From Vogesella alkaliphila (GTDB lineage Bacteria > Pseudomonadota > Gammaproteobacteria > Burkholderiales > Chromobacteriaceae): 64,000 nt of DNA. The notes beneath the pieces were generated by a model that did no database searches, was not told where the DNA came from, and worked only from the letters and a program-made list of their open reading frames with translations. Both the position numbers and the translations under genes were made by a program. The DNA is taken from contig NZ_BMYW01000004.1 in NCBI RefSeq assembly GCF_014652475.1, forward strand, positions 1-64,000, written 5' to 3'. The stretch's first letter is position 1. Every line of letters begins with the position of its first letter. Below are positions 51,973 to 60,347 of this stretch, piece by piece.

Positions 51973-53805
51973 ATGTTCAATTTTGTCCAGAACAATCAAA
52001 CGGCGATCAAAGTCATTCTTGGCGCGGTAGCGCTGACCTTTGTCGGCTTTGGCGTTGGTAGCTATACCGCTGCCGTTGACGAGCCTTTCCTGGCCAAAGT
52101 CGGCGACAACAAGATTTTTGCCCGCGACGTCGAGCGCCAGCTGGAAGGCCAGCCGGCCAACGCCGCGACGCGCCAGGCGGTGTTGGAGAACCTGATTCGC
52201 CAGCAACTGCTGATTGCTGCGGCTGAACGCAACGGCATCACGCCGAGCGTGGGGCAGCTGCGCCAGGCGATTGCCACCATCCCGACCTTCCAGGAAAACG
52301 GCAAGTTCAGCCCGGCCCGTTACGCCGAATTCATCAAGAGTCGCTACCGCTCGGCCGAGGATTTCGAGGCGGACGTCCGCCGCGACCTGATGCTGCAGAC
52401 GCAGATCACGCCGTACCTGAATACCCATTTCGTGTCGTCCAGCGTGCTTGCCCGCATGGGCGCGCTGTTCGGCGAGTCGCGCGAAGTGCGCGAAGTGCTG
52501 ATCACGCCGGCCGGCTTTGCCGCCGACGTCAAGATCGATGACGCTGCCATCAAGGCTTACTACGACAGCAACAAGACACGCTACCAGGAGCCGGAGTCGG
52601 CGGTGATCGAGTATGTGTCGCTGTCGCTGGACGAGGTGGCGGCGACGCAGGTAGTCAGCGACGCCGAGGCGCAGGCCTACTTCGACAAGCACAAGGCAGA
52701 ATTCGGCAGCGAAGAGCGTCGTGTGTCGCACATCCTACTGACCGTGGACGCGGCGGCCAAACCGGAAGCCAAGGCGGCGGTGAAGGCGCAGGCGGAAGCA
52801 CTGCTGCAGCAGGTCAAGGCCAACCCGGCCGGCTTTGCCGCTCTGGCCAAGACCCGTTCGCAGGACCCGGGCTCCGCCGAGCTGGGCGGTGACCTTGGTT
52901 TCTTCGGCCGTGGCGCGATGGTCAAGCCATTCGAGGAGGCTGCCTTTGCGCTGCAGCCGGGTCAGATCAGCGGCGTGGTGGAAACCGAGTTCGGCTTCCA
53001 CATCCTGAAACTGGATGAAGTGAAGGCGGTCGATTTCGCCGGCCAGAAGGCGGCGGTGATCGAGAAGCTGAAGCGCGACAAGGCCGGCGCCAGCTACCGC
53101 GCACAGCTCGAGAAGATGGGCGACCTTGCCTACCAGCAGCCGGACTCGCTGCAGGCACTGGCCGAGCAGCTGAAACTGACGGTGAAAACCGGACCGGCGA
53201 TGAGCCGCAGCGGTATCGCCGGCGACGCGGTGCTGGGCAATGCCAAGGTGCTGGAAGCGGCATACGGCGACGATGTGCTGAAGAAGAAGCACAACAGCGA
53301 GCCGGTAGAGTTGTCGGCCAGCAATGCGGTGGTACTGCGCGTGAAGCAGTACCAGCCGCAGCGCCAGAAGCCGCTGGCCGAGGTGCAGGCGCAAGTACGC
53401 GCCGAGCTGACCGCGCGTGAGGCGGCCAACCGTGCCGAGAAGCGCGGCCTGCAACTGGTGGCCGACTTCAAGGCCGGCAAGGGTCTGGATGGCCAGAGCT
53501 GGGGCGCGTTGCGCAAGGTGTCGCGTCGTGCCGCCAACGGCATGGCCGTGCCGGAATTGCGCGCGGTGTTTGCGGCCAACGTTGGCAAGCTGCCGGCGTT
53601 TGCCGGTGCCCGCCGCGACAACGGCGACTACGTGATCTATCGCATCGACAGCGTCGACAAGGCACCGACCGCTTCGGCGCCGGAGCTGGCGCAGCTGAAG
53701 GGCGTGCTGGGCGAGATGTCGGCCAATACGGTGCTGATCTCCTACCTGGACGAGCTGCGCAATCGTGACAAGGTGATGATCAGCCAGCAGCCGGCGGATC
53801 AGTAA
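51973..53805 (+). CDS. ppiD: Periplasmic peptidyl-prolyl isomerase/chaperone PpiD
   Basis: The 610-residue product has a short cytoplasmic N-terminus, one membrane anchor at about 14-34 (VILGAVALTFVGFGVGSY) and a SurA-N-like chaperone part. A parvulin (PpiC) domain lies at about 250-355, with RRVSHILL, DLGFFGRGAMVKPFEEAAF and TEFGFHILKL. A second degenerate isomerase-like part follows. PpiD helps outer-membrane and periplasmic proteins fold as they leave the Sec channel. It follows hupB as in E. coli, starting 18 bp after the terminator T run, so its promoter must lie upstream or overlap. Confidence 0.93.
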   Translation: MFNFVQNNQTAIKVILGAVALTFVGFGVGSYTAAVDEPFLAKVGDNKIFARDVERQLEGQPANAATRQAVLENLIRQQLLIAAAERNGITPSVGQLRQAIATIPTFQENGKFSPARYAEFIKSRYRSAEDFEADVRRDLMLQTQITPYLNTHFVSSSVLARMGALFGESREVREVLITPAGFAADVKIDDAAIKAYYDSNKTRYQEPESAVIEYVSLSLDEVAATQVVSDAEAQAYFDKHKAEFGSEERRVSHILLTVDAAAKPEAKAAVKAQAEALLQQVKANPAGFAALAKTRSQDPGSAELGGDLGFFGRGAMVKPFEEAAFALQPGQISGVVETEFGFHILKLDEVKAVDFAGQKAAVIEKLKRDKAGASYRAQLEKMGDLAYQQPDSLQALAEQLKLTVKTGPAMSRSGIAGDAVLGNAKVLEAAYGDDVLKKKHNSEPVELSASNAVVLRVKQYQPQRQKPLAEVQAQVRAELTAREAANRAEKRGLQLVADFKAGKGLDGQSWGALRKVSRRAANGMAVPELRAVFAANVGKLPAFAGARRDNGDYVIYRIDSVDKAPTASAPELAQLKGVLGEMSANTVLISYLDELRNRDKVMISQQPADQ

Positions 53806-53818
53806 ACCGCCAGCCAGC

Positions 53819-53843
53819 AAAAAGGCCCCGCAAGGGGCCTTTT
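53819..53843. terminator. Terminator between ppiD and sodB
   Basis: AAAAAGGCCCC and GGGGCCTTTT with loop GCAA; it works for both convergent genes. Confidence 0.92.
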
Positions 53844-53867
53844 CTGGTTTTGCCCTCGGGGCGAGGA

Positions 53868-54449
53868 TCAGGCGGCGAAGTTTTTCGCCACGAAGTCCCA
53901 GTTCACCAGCTTCCAGAAGCCTTCCAGGTAGTTCGGGCGGCTGTTGCGGTAGTCGATGTAGTAGGCGTGTTCCCACACGTCGCAAGTCAGCAGCGCTTTC
54001 TTGTCGGTGGTCAGCGGGGTAGCGGCGTTGCTGGTGGAAACCAGATCCAGGCTGCCGTCGGTGTTCTTCACCAGCCAGGCCCAGCCGGAGCCGAAGGTGC
54101 CAACGGCACAGGCGGCAAACGCTTTCTTGAATTCGTCGAAGGAGCCCCACTTGGCGTTGATGGCGTCAGCCAGTGCGCCGGTCGGCTCGCCACCGGCGTT
54201 CGGTGCCAGACCGAACCAGTAGAAGGTGTGGTTCCAAACCTGGGCGGCGTTGTTGAAGATGCCACCGGAGGATTTCTTGACGATTTCTTCCAGCGAGGCG
54301 TTCTCGAACTCGGTACCCTTGATCAGGTTGTTCAGGTTGGTGATGTAGGTCTGGTGATGCTTGCCGTAGTGGAATTCCAGGGTTTCCTTGGAAATGATCG
54401 GTGCCAGGGCGTCCAGCGCGTACGGCAGTTCGGGCAGTTTGTGTTCCAT
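53868..54449 (-). CDS. sodB: Superoxide dismutase (Fe type)
   Basis: The product has 193 residues from ATG 54449, the first Met with family sequence ([17 protein letters not shown]). Metal ligands are His in [10 protein letters not shown], His in WNHTFYW, and Asp and His in [18 protein letters not shown] and the Gln/Gly region [14 protein letters not shown] favour iron. It removes superoxide in the cytoplasm. It is a single gene, divergent from the flavoprotein gene. Confidence 0.94.
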   Translation of the reverse strand: MEHKLPELPYALDALAPIISKETLEFHYGKHHQTYITNLNNLIKGTEFENASLEEIVKKSSGGIFNNAAQVWNHTFYWFGLAPNAGGEPTGALADAINAKWGSFDEFKKAFAACAVGTFGSGWAWLVKNTDGSLDLVSTSNAATPLTTDKKALLTCDVWEHAYYIDYRNSRPNYLEGFWKLVNWDFVAKNFAA

Positions 54450-54564
54450 CGTGCTCTCCAGAGTTAGAAAGTAAAACAGCATGCGCTGTTCGACCAATGA
54501 AGTTTACTGTAATTGTGCCAATGCGCCAATTCTTGACTAAATCACTACACTAAAGGTTCGCTTT

Positions 54565-55734
54565 GTGCATTTCGACGTAATTGTGATCGGCGCCGGTGCC
54601 GCCGGCATGATGTGTGCCGCCACCGCCGGCCAGCGCGGCCGCCGCGTGCTGCTGCTGGATCACGCGACCAAGCTGGCGGAGAAAATCCGCATTTCCGGCG
54701 GCGGCCGCAGCAACTTCACCAATGTGTACGCCCGTCATGACTGCTACGTGTCGGAAAATCCGAACTTCTGCCGCTCGGCGCTGGCGCAGTACACGCCGCA
54801 GCACTTCATCGCGCTGATGGAGCGCCACGGCATCGCCTACCACGAGAAGAAACTGGGACAGCTGTTCTGCGACGACAGCAGCCAGCAGCTGATCGACATG
54901 CTCGATGCCGAGTGCCGTGCGGCGGGTGTCGACCGGCGCATGGGCGTCACCGTGCACAAGGTTGGCCGCAACGAAACATTCCAGCTGGAAACCAGTGCCG
55001 GCAGCTTCAGTTGCGAGTCGCTGGTGATCGCCACCGGCGGGCTGTCGATCCCGCAGATCGGCGCCACCGCCTTCGGTTACCAGATCGCCGAACAGTTCGG
55101 CCTGCCGGTGACGAAGCTCGATCCGGCGCTGGTGCCGCTGACCTTCCACGTCGAGGACGCCGCGCGCTTTGCGCCGCTGGCGGGGGTGTCGCTGGACACC
55201 GAGGTGCGCATCGGCAAGGTGCGCTTCCGCGAGAGCGTGCTGTTCACCCACAAGGGCTTGTCCGGGCCGGCCATCCTGCAGATTTCCAGCTACTGGCGGC
55301 CGGGACAGGAGATCGTCATCGACCTGCTGCCGGATCTGGATGTCGACGCGTGGCTGGAAGAGCGCGCCGGCAGCGAGCAGCTGCTGGCCAACGCCATGGG
55401 CGAACTGGGCTGGCCGAAGCGTTTTGCCGAGGCGTGGCTGGACGGGCAGGGCGCCAATGTGCGTGGCAAGGATCTGGCCCCGAAAAAGCGCCGCCAGCTG
55501 GCCGAGACACTGCACAACTGGCGCGTGCTGCCCAACGGCACCCAAGGCTACAAGAAGGCCGAGGTCACCCGCGGCGGTGTGTCCACCAGGGCGCTGTCGT
55601 CGAAGACCATGATGGCGAACGACGTGCCGGGGCTGTTCTTCATCGGCGAGGTGGTCGACATCACCGGCTGGCTGGGCGGTTATAACTTCCAGTGGGCGTG
55701 GTCTTCCGGCTTTGTCGCCGGCAAAAACTGTTAG
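54565..55734 (+). CDS. HI0933/BaiN-like FAD-dependent oxidoreductase
   Basis: The 389-residue product starts at GTG 54565. VIVIGAGAAGMMCA is the N-terminal FAD Rossmann motif, and KIRISGGGRSNFTN is the hallmark of the YhiN/HI0933 family. LVIATGGLSIPQIGATAFGY and FIGEVVDITGWLGGYNFQWAW are further family motifs. Members are flavoproteins of uncertain substrate; related BaiN enzymes reduce bile-acid intermediates and RdsA-like ones act on dihydrouridine in rRNA. The start codon has no strong ribosome binding site. Confidence 0.88.
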   Translation: MHFDVIVIGAGAAGMMCAATAGQRGRRVLLLDHATKLAEKIRISGGGRSNFTNVYARHDCYVSENPNFCRSALAQYTPQHFIALMERHGIAYHEKKLGQLFCDDSSQQLIDMLDAECRAAGVDRRMGVTVHKVGRNETFQLETSAGSFSCESLVIATGGLSIPQIGATAFGYQIAEQFGLPVTKLDPALVPLTFHVEDAARFAPLAGVSLDTEVRIGKVRFRESVLFTHKGLSGPAILQISSYWRPGQEIVIDLLPDLDVDAWLEERAGSEQLLANAMGELGWPKRFAEAWLDGQGANVRGKDLAPKKRRQLAETLHNWRVLPNGTQGYKKAEVTRGGVSTRALSSKTMMANDVPGLFFIGEVVDITGWLGGYNFQWAWSSGFVAGKNC

Positions 55735-55757
55735 AATCACGCTCTCTCCTGCCTGGC

Positions 55758-55806
55758 TGCGGCCAACCTTGTCGCGTGCGCCAGTACACGCCAGCGGTTG
55801 GCCGCA
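55758..55806. repeat. Copy of the GTTGGCCGCA inverted repeat
   Basis: TGCGGCCAACC (55758-55768) and GGTTGGCCGCA (55796-55806) are perfect inverted arms around a 27-base loop, between the flavoprotein gene and dnaB. Confidence 0.8.
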
Positions 55807-55843
55807 CCACGGCTAAATGGCATCACCGGATACCCCAAGCTTT

Positions 55844-57247
55844 ATGAGCGATTACGATTTCAACGACTCCTCGGTGGCGGCCATCCGCACGCCGCCACAC
55901 TCGATCGAGGCCGAACAATCGGTACTGGGCGGCCTGCTGCTGGACAACAGCGCCTGGGAAAAGATTGCCGACCTGCTGACCGAGGCCGACTTCTACCGCC
56001 ACGATCACCGCGTGATCTTCAAGCACATCGCCAAGCTGGTCGACATCGCGCGCCCGGCAGACGTGGTCACCGTTTCCGAAAGCCTGGACAAGAATGCCGA
56101 GCTGGGCAGCGTCGGCGGCCTGGCTTACCTCGCGATGCTGGCGCAGAACACGCCGTCGGCGGCCAACATCCGCCGCTACGGCGAGATCGTGCGCGAGCGC
56201 TCGGTAATGCGTTCGCTGGCGCTGGTCGGCACCGAGATCGCCGAGTCGGCCTACAACCCGCTGGGCCGCGACGCGGCGCAACTGCTGGACGAGGCCGAGG
56301 GCAAGGTGTTCCAGATCGCGGAATCCACCGCCAAGTCCAAGCAGGGCTTCCTGGAAATGCCGGCACTGCTGAAAGAGGTGGTCGAGCGCATCGACATGCT
56401 GTACAGCCGCGACAACCCGGACGAAGTCACCGGCATCCCGACCGGCTTTACCGATCTGGACGCCAAGACCTCCGGCCTGCAGCCTGGGGATCTCGTGATC
56501 GTCGCCGGTCGTCCGTCCATGGGCAAGACCGCGTTCTCGATGAACATCGCCGAACACGTGGCGATCGAGGCCGGCCTGCCGGTGGCGGTGTTTTCGATGG
56601 AAATGGGCGGCACCCAGCTGGTGATGCGGATGCTGGGTTCGGTCGGCCGGCTGGACCAGCACATCCTGCGTACCGGCAAGCTCGGCGACGAGGACTGGCA
56701 GAAGCTGACCTACGCGATCGGCAAGCTGTCCGATGCGCCGATGTACATCGACGAAACCCCGGCGCTGACCGCGCTGGAGCTGCGCGCGCGCGCGCGACGG
56801 CTGGCGCGCCAGCACGGCGGCAAGCTCGGCCTGATCGTGATCGACTACATGCAGCTGATGTCGGGCTCCGGCCGCAGCGACAACCGCGCCTCGGAGCTGG
56901 GCGAGATCTCGCGCGGCCTGAAGGGCCTGGCCAAGGAGCTGCAGGTGCCGGTGATCGCGCTGTCGCAGCTGTCGCGTAGCGTGGAACAGCGTACCGACAA
57001 GCGGCCAATGATGTCCGACTTGCGCGAATCCGGCGCCATCGAGCAGGACGCCGACATCATCATCTTCATGTACCGCGACGAGTACTACAACGCCGATTCG
57101 CCGGACAAGGGCCTGGCCGAGGCCATTATCGGCAAGCACCGTAACGGCCCCACCGGCAAGGTGCGGCTGGCCTTCCTCGGCCACTACGCCAAGTTCGACA
57201 ACGCGGCGGTACACGGCGTGTCCGGCTGGGCCGACGCCGACGGTTAA
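55844..57247 (+). CDS. dnaB: Replicative DNA helicase DnaB
   Basis: The product has 467 residues from ATG 55844; an in-frame ATG nine codons earlier is possible. The N-terminal domain (PPHSIEAEQSVLGGLLLDN) makes the ring collar and contacts primase. The RecA-like C-terminal domain has Walker A GRPSMGKTAF, Walker B LIVIDYMQLM and the arginine-finger region. It unwinds DNA at the fork. No intein is present. Confidence 0.97.
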   Translation: MSDYDFNDSSVAAIRTPPHSIEAEQSVLGGLLLDNSAWEKIADLLTEADFYRHDHRVIFKHIAKLVDIARPADVVTVSESLDKNAELGSVGGLAYLAMLAQNTPSAANIRRYGEIVRERSVMRSLALVGTEIAESAYNPLGRDAAQLLDEAEGKVFQIAESTAKSKQGFLEMPALLKEVVERIDMLYSRDNPDEVTGIPTGFTDLDAKTSGLQPGDLVIVAGRPSMGKTAFSMNIAEHVAIEAGLPVAVFSMEMGGTQLVMRMLGSVGRLDQHILRTGKLGDEDWQKLTYAIGKLSDAPMYIDETPALTALELRARARRLARQHGGKLGLIVIDYMQLMSGSGRSDNRASELGEISRGLKGLAKELQVPVIALSQLSRSVEQRTDKRPMMSDLRESGAIEQDADIIIFMYRDEYYNADSPDKGLAEAIIGKHRNGPTGKVRLAFLGHYAKFDNAAVHGVSGWADADG

Positions 57248-57256
57248 GCAATTTGT

Positions 57257-57284
57257 TGCGGCCAACCTTGCAGGGTTGGCCGCA
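57257..57284. repeat. Copy of the GTTGGCCGCA palindrome
   Basis: TGCGGCCAACC and GGTTGGCCGCA with the 6-base loop TTGCAG, between dnaB and the ferredoxin gene. Confidence 0.85.
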
Positions 57285-57304
57285 GGTCTAGACAGGGAAT
57301 CCCG

Positions 57305-57613
57305 ATGAGCTTTTTCGACAAACACGTTTTTGTCTGCTGCAACCAGCGCGCCGAAGGCGAAATGTGCTGCAACAACTTCGGCTCCAGCGAGCTGCTGGGC
57401 TACATGAAAGACCAGATCAAGGCGCGCGGCCTGAACGGCAGCGGCCAGATCCGCATCAACAAGGCCGGCTGTCTCGGCCGTTGCGACGAAGGCCCGGTGC
57501 TGGTGGTGTACCCGCAGGAGACCTGGTACACCTTCATCGACAAGGCCGACATCGACGAGATCGTCGAGGAGCACATGGTGCATGGCCGTATCGTGGAAAG
57601 GCTGAAAATCTGA
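57305..57613 (+). CDS. Thioredoxin-like 2Fe-2S ferredoxin
   Basis: The 102-residue product has CCNQRAEGEMCCNNFG at the start and AGCLGRCDEGPVLVVYP in the middle, which places the cluster cysteines as in thioredoxin-like 2Fe-2S ferredoxins (the NuoE-like and Azotobacter FeSII type). YTFIDKADIDEIVEEH is the usual C-terminal helix of bacterial members. The redox partner is unknown. The stop overlaps the ATG of the next gene by one base (TGATG), so both are translated together. Confidence 0.88.
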   Translation: MSFFDKHVFVCCNQRAEGEMCCNNFGSSELLGYMKDQIKARGLNGSGQIRINKAGCLGRCDEGPVLVVYPQETWYTFIDKADIDEIVEEHMVHGRIVERLKI

Positions 57614-58221
57614 TGCTGAAGGCCTTGCAGAAGATCGACATCGCCGGCCCGGCCGGCGCGCTCGAAACCATCGTCATCCCTGCCGTCGGCGAGCAGACCG
57701 GCATCGCGGTGGTGTGCCATCCCAACCCGACGCAGGGCGGCACCAATACCAACAAGGTGATCCAGACCGCGGCCAAGGCGCTGTCGCAGCTGGGCTATAC
57801 CTGCTACCTGCCCAATCTGCGCGGCGTCGGCAACAGCGGCGGCGAGCACGATCACGGCATCGGCGAGGTCGACGACGTGATCGCGGTGGTCGACTACGCG
57901 CGCGCGCAGCACGGCGCACTGCCGCTGGCGCTGGCCGGTTTCTCCTTCGGCGGCTTCGTCGCGGCGCGTACCCGCGCGCGTATCGAGGCCGACAAGCTGC
58001 TGCTGATGGGGCCGGCGGTGGGCAAGTACGCGATTCCGACGCCGGAAGTGCCGGCCGACACGCTGGTGATCCACGGCGAGGCGGACGAGGTGATCCCGCT
58101 GGAAAACGTGATGGCGTGGGCGCGGCCGCAGCATCTGCCGGTGATCGTGCTGCCGGAGGCCGGCCACTTCTTCCACGGCCGCCTGGTGCAGCTGGCGAGC
58201 GTGATCAAGCGCTGCTGGTAA
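57613..58221 (+). CDS. Alpha/beta hydrolase (dienelactone-hydrolase-like)
   Basis: The product has 202 residues from ATG 57613. HPNPTQGGTNTNKVI is the oxyanion region, the nucleophile Ser is in GFSFGGFVA, the acid is in HGEADEVIP and the His in EAGHFFHG. This is the YfhR/YsgA-like family of small serine hydrolases. The substrate is unknown. It is coupled to the ferredoxin gene by overlap, a pairing common in betaproteobacteria. Confidence 0.88.
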   Translation: MLKALQKIDIAGPAGALETIVIPAVGEQTGIAVVCHPNPTQGGTNTNKVIQTAAKALSQLGYTCYLPNLRGVGNSGGEHDHGIGEVDDVIAVVDYARAQHGALPLALAGFSFGGFVAARTRARIEADKLLLMGPAVGKYAIPTPEVPADTLVIHGEADEVIPLENVMAWARPQHLPVIVLPEAGHFFHGRLVQLASVIKRCW

Positions 58222-58243
58222 GCCGCGCGCCTTGCCGCTGGAC

Positions 58244-58283
58244 AAAACGTTGGCCGCAATCGCGCGATTGCGGCCAACGTTTT
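58244..58283. terminator. Long palindrome and terminator, GTTGGCCGCA family
   Basis: AAAACGTTGGCCGCAATCG pairs almost fully with CGATTGCGGCCAACGTTTT, giving a stem of about 19 bp with A and T flanks. It separates the convergent hydrolase and rnk genes and shows that the repeat can serve as a terminator. Confidence 0.85.
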
Positions 58284-58301
58284 TATTTACGGCTGAATCT
58301 T

Positions 58302-58715
58302 TCAGCGCAGGTAGTCGCCGTCGGCTTCCGGCTGGTAGCTGACCGCCAGCACCTCGATGCGGGTGTGACTGCCGTCCGGCAGCGGCCAGTCGATCTGCTG
58401 GCCGACGGCCAGCCCCAGCAGCGCGCTGCCGATCGGCGCCAGGATGGAAATGCGGCCGTTGTCGGCATCGGCGTCGGCCGGGTAGCACAGCGTGATCTCG
58501 CGCTCCTCGCCGCTATTGTGCAGGCGGATGCGGGCGCGGCTGTTCATGCTGATCACGTCGGCCGGCATGTCCCGAGGCTCGACCACCTCGGCGCGGTCGA
58601 GCTCTGCTTCCAGTGCGGTCACCCCCGGGAAATCCTTGACCGAAACCCGTTCGATCAGGTTGGTCAGACGCAGGTGGTCCAGGCTGGACAGGGTGATCGC
58701 CGGCAGGCTGCTCAT
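58302..58715 (-). CDS. rnk: Regulator of nucleoside diphosphate kinase (Rnk, GreA/GreB-like)
   Basis: The product has 137 residues from ATG 58715, with AAGGAG upstream. It has a short helical N-terminal arm (SSLDHLRLTNLIERV) and the FKBP-like C-terminal domain of Gre factors (REITLCYPADADADNGRISILAPIGSALLGLAVGQ). Rnk binds RNA polymerase through this domain but lacks the long Gre coiled coil, so it does not stimulate transcript cleavage. Confidence 0.88.
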   Translation of the reverse strand: MSSLPAITLSSLDHLRLTNLIERVSVKDFPGVTALEAELDRAEVVEPRDMPADVISMNSRARIRLHNSGEEREITLCYPADADADNGRISILAPIGSALLGLAVGQQIDWPLPDGSHTRIEVLAVSYQPEADGDYLR

Positions 58716-58913
58716 GGTCGCTCCTTCAAGGGTAGGGGCGGGATGTTCCCGCACAATGCAAAACGTGATGCGGCGGCAGGCTGCATCACGATGTCTGCAT
58801 CATAGCCGATTCGCGCTGCGGCGGGCAGGGCGCCGCCGCTTGCCGCCTTGCCCCGGTGGTTGGCGACTCCTCCTTTCGAACTAGTTTCCCCCGCCAATTG
58901 GCCTTGTCCGGCT

Positions 58914-58942
58914 AACCCTTAATCGTCGTAGGGTTTAACCCT
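58914..58942. promoter_or_regulatory. Repeated AACCCT/AGGGTT elements upstream of the first narK gene
   Basis: AACCCT (58914-58919), AGGGTT (58930-58935) and AACCCT (58937-58942) form overlapping inverted repeats about 70 bp before the start. This could be an operator. I find no clear FNR site (TTGAT-N4-ATCAA). Confidence 0.4.
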
Positions 58943-59011
58943 GTGGCGAATGTTGGCCGCATGTGCGGCGGCGTAAGGTGTGAGCTGTACTAATTGCGCG
59001 GGTAGCTCACC

Positions 59012-60274
59012 ATGGCTTCGAATACTTACAAGCAATACGCTGTGCTGGCCTCCAGCACGGTGGCGTTTACCGTGTGCTTCATGATCTGGATGATGTTTGC
59101 CGTATTAGGCATTCCGATCAAGGAACAGCTTGGCCTGTCGGAAACCCAGTTCGGCATCCTGGCGGCGACGCCGGTGCTGACCGGTTCGCTGGTGCGGGTG
59201 CCGCTGGGCATCTGGACCGACCGCTTCGGCGGCCGCATCGTGCTGTTCCTGCTGATGCTGACCTGCGTGCTTCCGATCTACGCGATGCAGTTCGCCACCG
59301 AGTACTGGCACTTCCTCGCCATCGGCCTCTGCGTCGGCCTCGCCGGTGGTTCGTTCTCGGTGGGCACTCCCTACGTGGCGCGCTGGTTCCGCAAGGATCA
59401 GCAGGGCATGGCAATGGGCGTGTTCGGCGCCGGTAACGCCGGCTCCTCGCTGACCAAGCTGATCGCCCCCAGCATCATCGCCATCGGCGGCTGGCAGCTG
59501 GTGCCCAATGTCTACGCCGCGGTGATGCTGGTTGCCGCCATCCTGTTCTGGTTCTTCTCCTTCCACGATCCCAAGCACGTGGTCACCAGCAAGGCTTCAC
59601 TGTCGCAACAGCTGGCGCTGATGAAGGACCCGGCAGTGCTGCGCTACTGCCAGTACTACTCGGTGGTGTTCGGCGGCTATGTCGCGCTGGCGCTGTGGAT
59701 GACCAAGTACTACGTCGGCGAATACGGCTTCGGCATCAAGGAAGCCGCCTTCCTGGCCGCCTGTTTCTCGCTGCCCGGCGGTGTGCTGCGCGCGGTCGGT
59801 GGCTGGCTGTCGGACAAGTACGGCGCCTACAAGGTGACCTGGGGCGTGATGTGGGTGTGCTGGATCGCCTTCTTCATCCTGTCCTACCCGCAGACCCACT
59901 TCATCATCCAGACCGTCAAGGGCCCGCAGGGTTTCGACATCGGCCTTAACGCCACCATGTTCACCCTGATCCTGTTCGCCGTCGGTGTGGCGATGGCGAT
60001 CGGCAAAGCCTCGGTGTTCAAGTTCATCGCCGACGAATTCCCGGACAATATCGGCGCGGTGTCCGGCGTGGTCGGTCTCGCCGGCGGCCTGGGCGGCTTC
60101 CTGCTGCCGATCATGTTCGGCGCGCTGGTGGACCTGACCGGGGTGCGCTCCAGCTCCTTCATGCTGCTGTACGGCACCGTGTGCGTCTCGCTGATCTGGA
60201 TGCACTTCTCCTTCCGCGCCGTGCGCCGCGCCGAGGAAGCAAAAGACGCCGTGCTGGCTACGGCCACCCGCTGA
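59012..60274 (+). CDS. narK: NarK-type nitrate/nitrite transporter, first of a pair
   Basis: The 420-residue product is a 12-helix major facilitator protein. GIWTDRFGGRIVLF is the MFS motif between helices 2 and 3. GVFGAGNAGSSLTKL and later GVVGLAGGLGGFLLP are the two glycine-rich nitrate signature motifs. Type 1 NarK proteins (about 420 residues) are usually nitrate-proton symporters. The second narK-type gene starts 73 bp downstream. No nitrate reductase genes are in the window. Confidence 0.9.
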   Translation: MASNTYKQYAVLASSTVAFTVCFMIWMMFAVLGIPIKEQLGLSETQFGILAATPVLTGSLVRVPLGIWTDRFGGRIVLFLLMLTCVLPIYAMQFATEYWHFLAIGLCVGLAGGSFSVGTPYVARWFRKDQQGMAMGVFGAGNAGSSLTKLIAPSIIAIGGWQLVPNVYAAVMLVAAILFWFFSFHDPKHVVTSKASLSQQLALMKDPAVLRYCQYYSVVFGGYVALALWMTKYYVGEYGFGIKEAAFLAACFSLPGGVLRAVGGWLSDKYGAYKVTWGVMWVCWIAFFILSYPQTHFIIQTVKGPQGFDIGLNATMFTLILFAVGVAMAIGKASVFKFIADEFPDNIGAVSGVVGLAGGLGGFLLPIMFGALVDLTGVRSSSFMLLYGTVCVSLIWMHFSFRAVRRAEEAKDAVLATATR

Positions 60275-60347
60275 CGGCAGGCCCGTTCACTGACCAATTT
60301 CGATGGTATCGGGGCGGCAGGGGCCGCCCCGCAGAGAGGATGACATC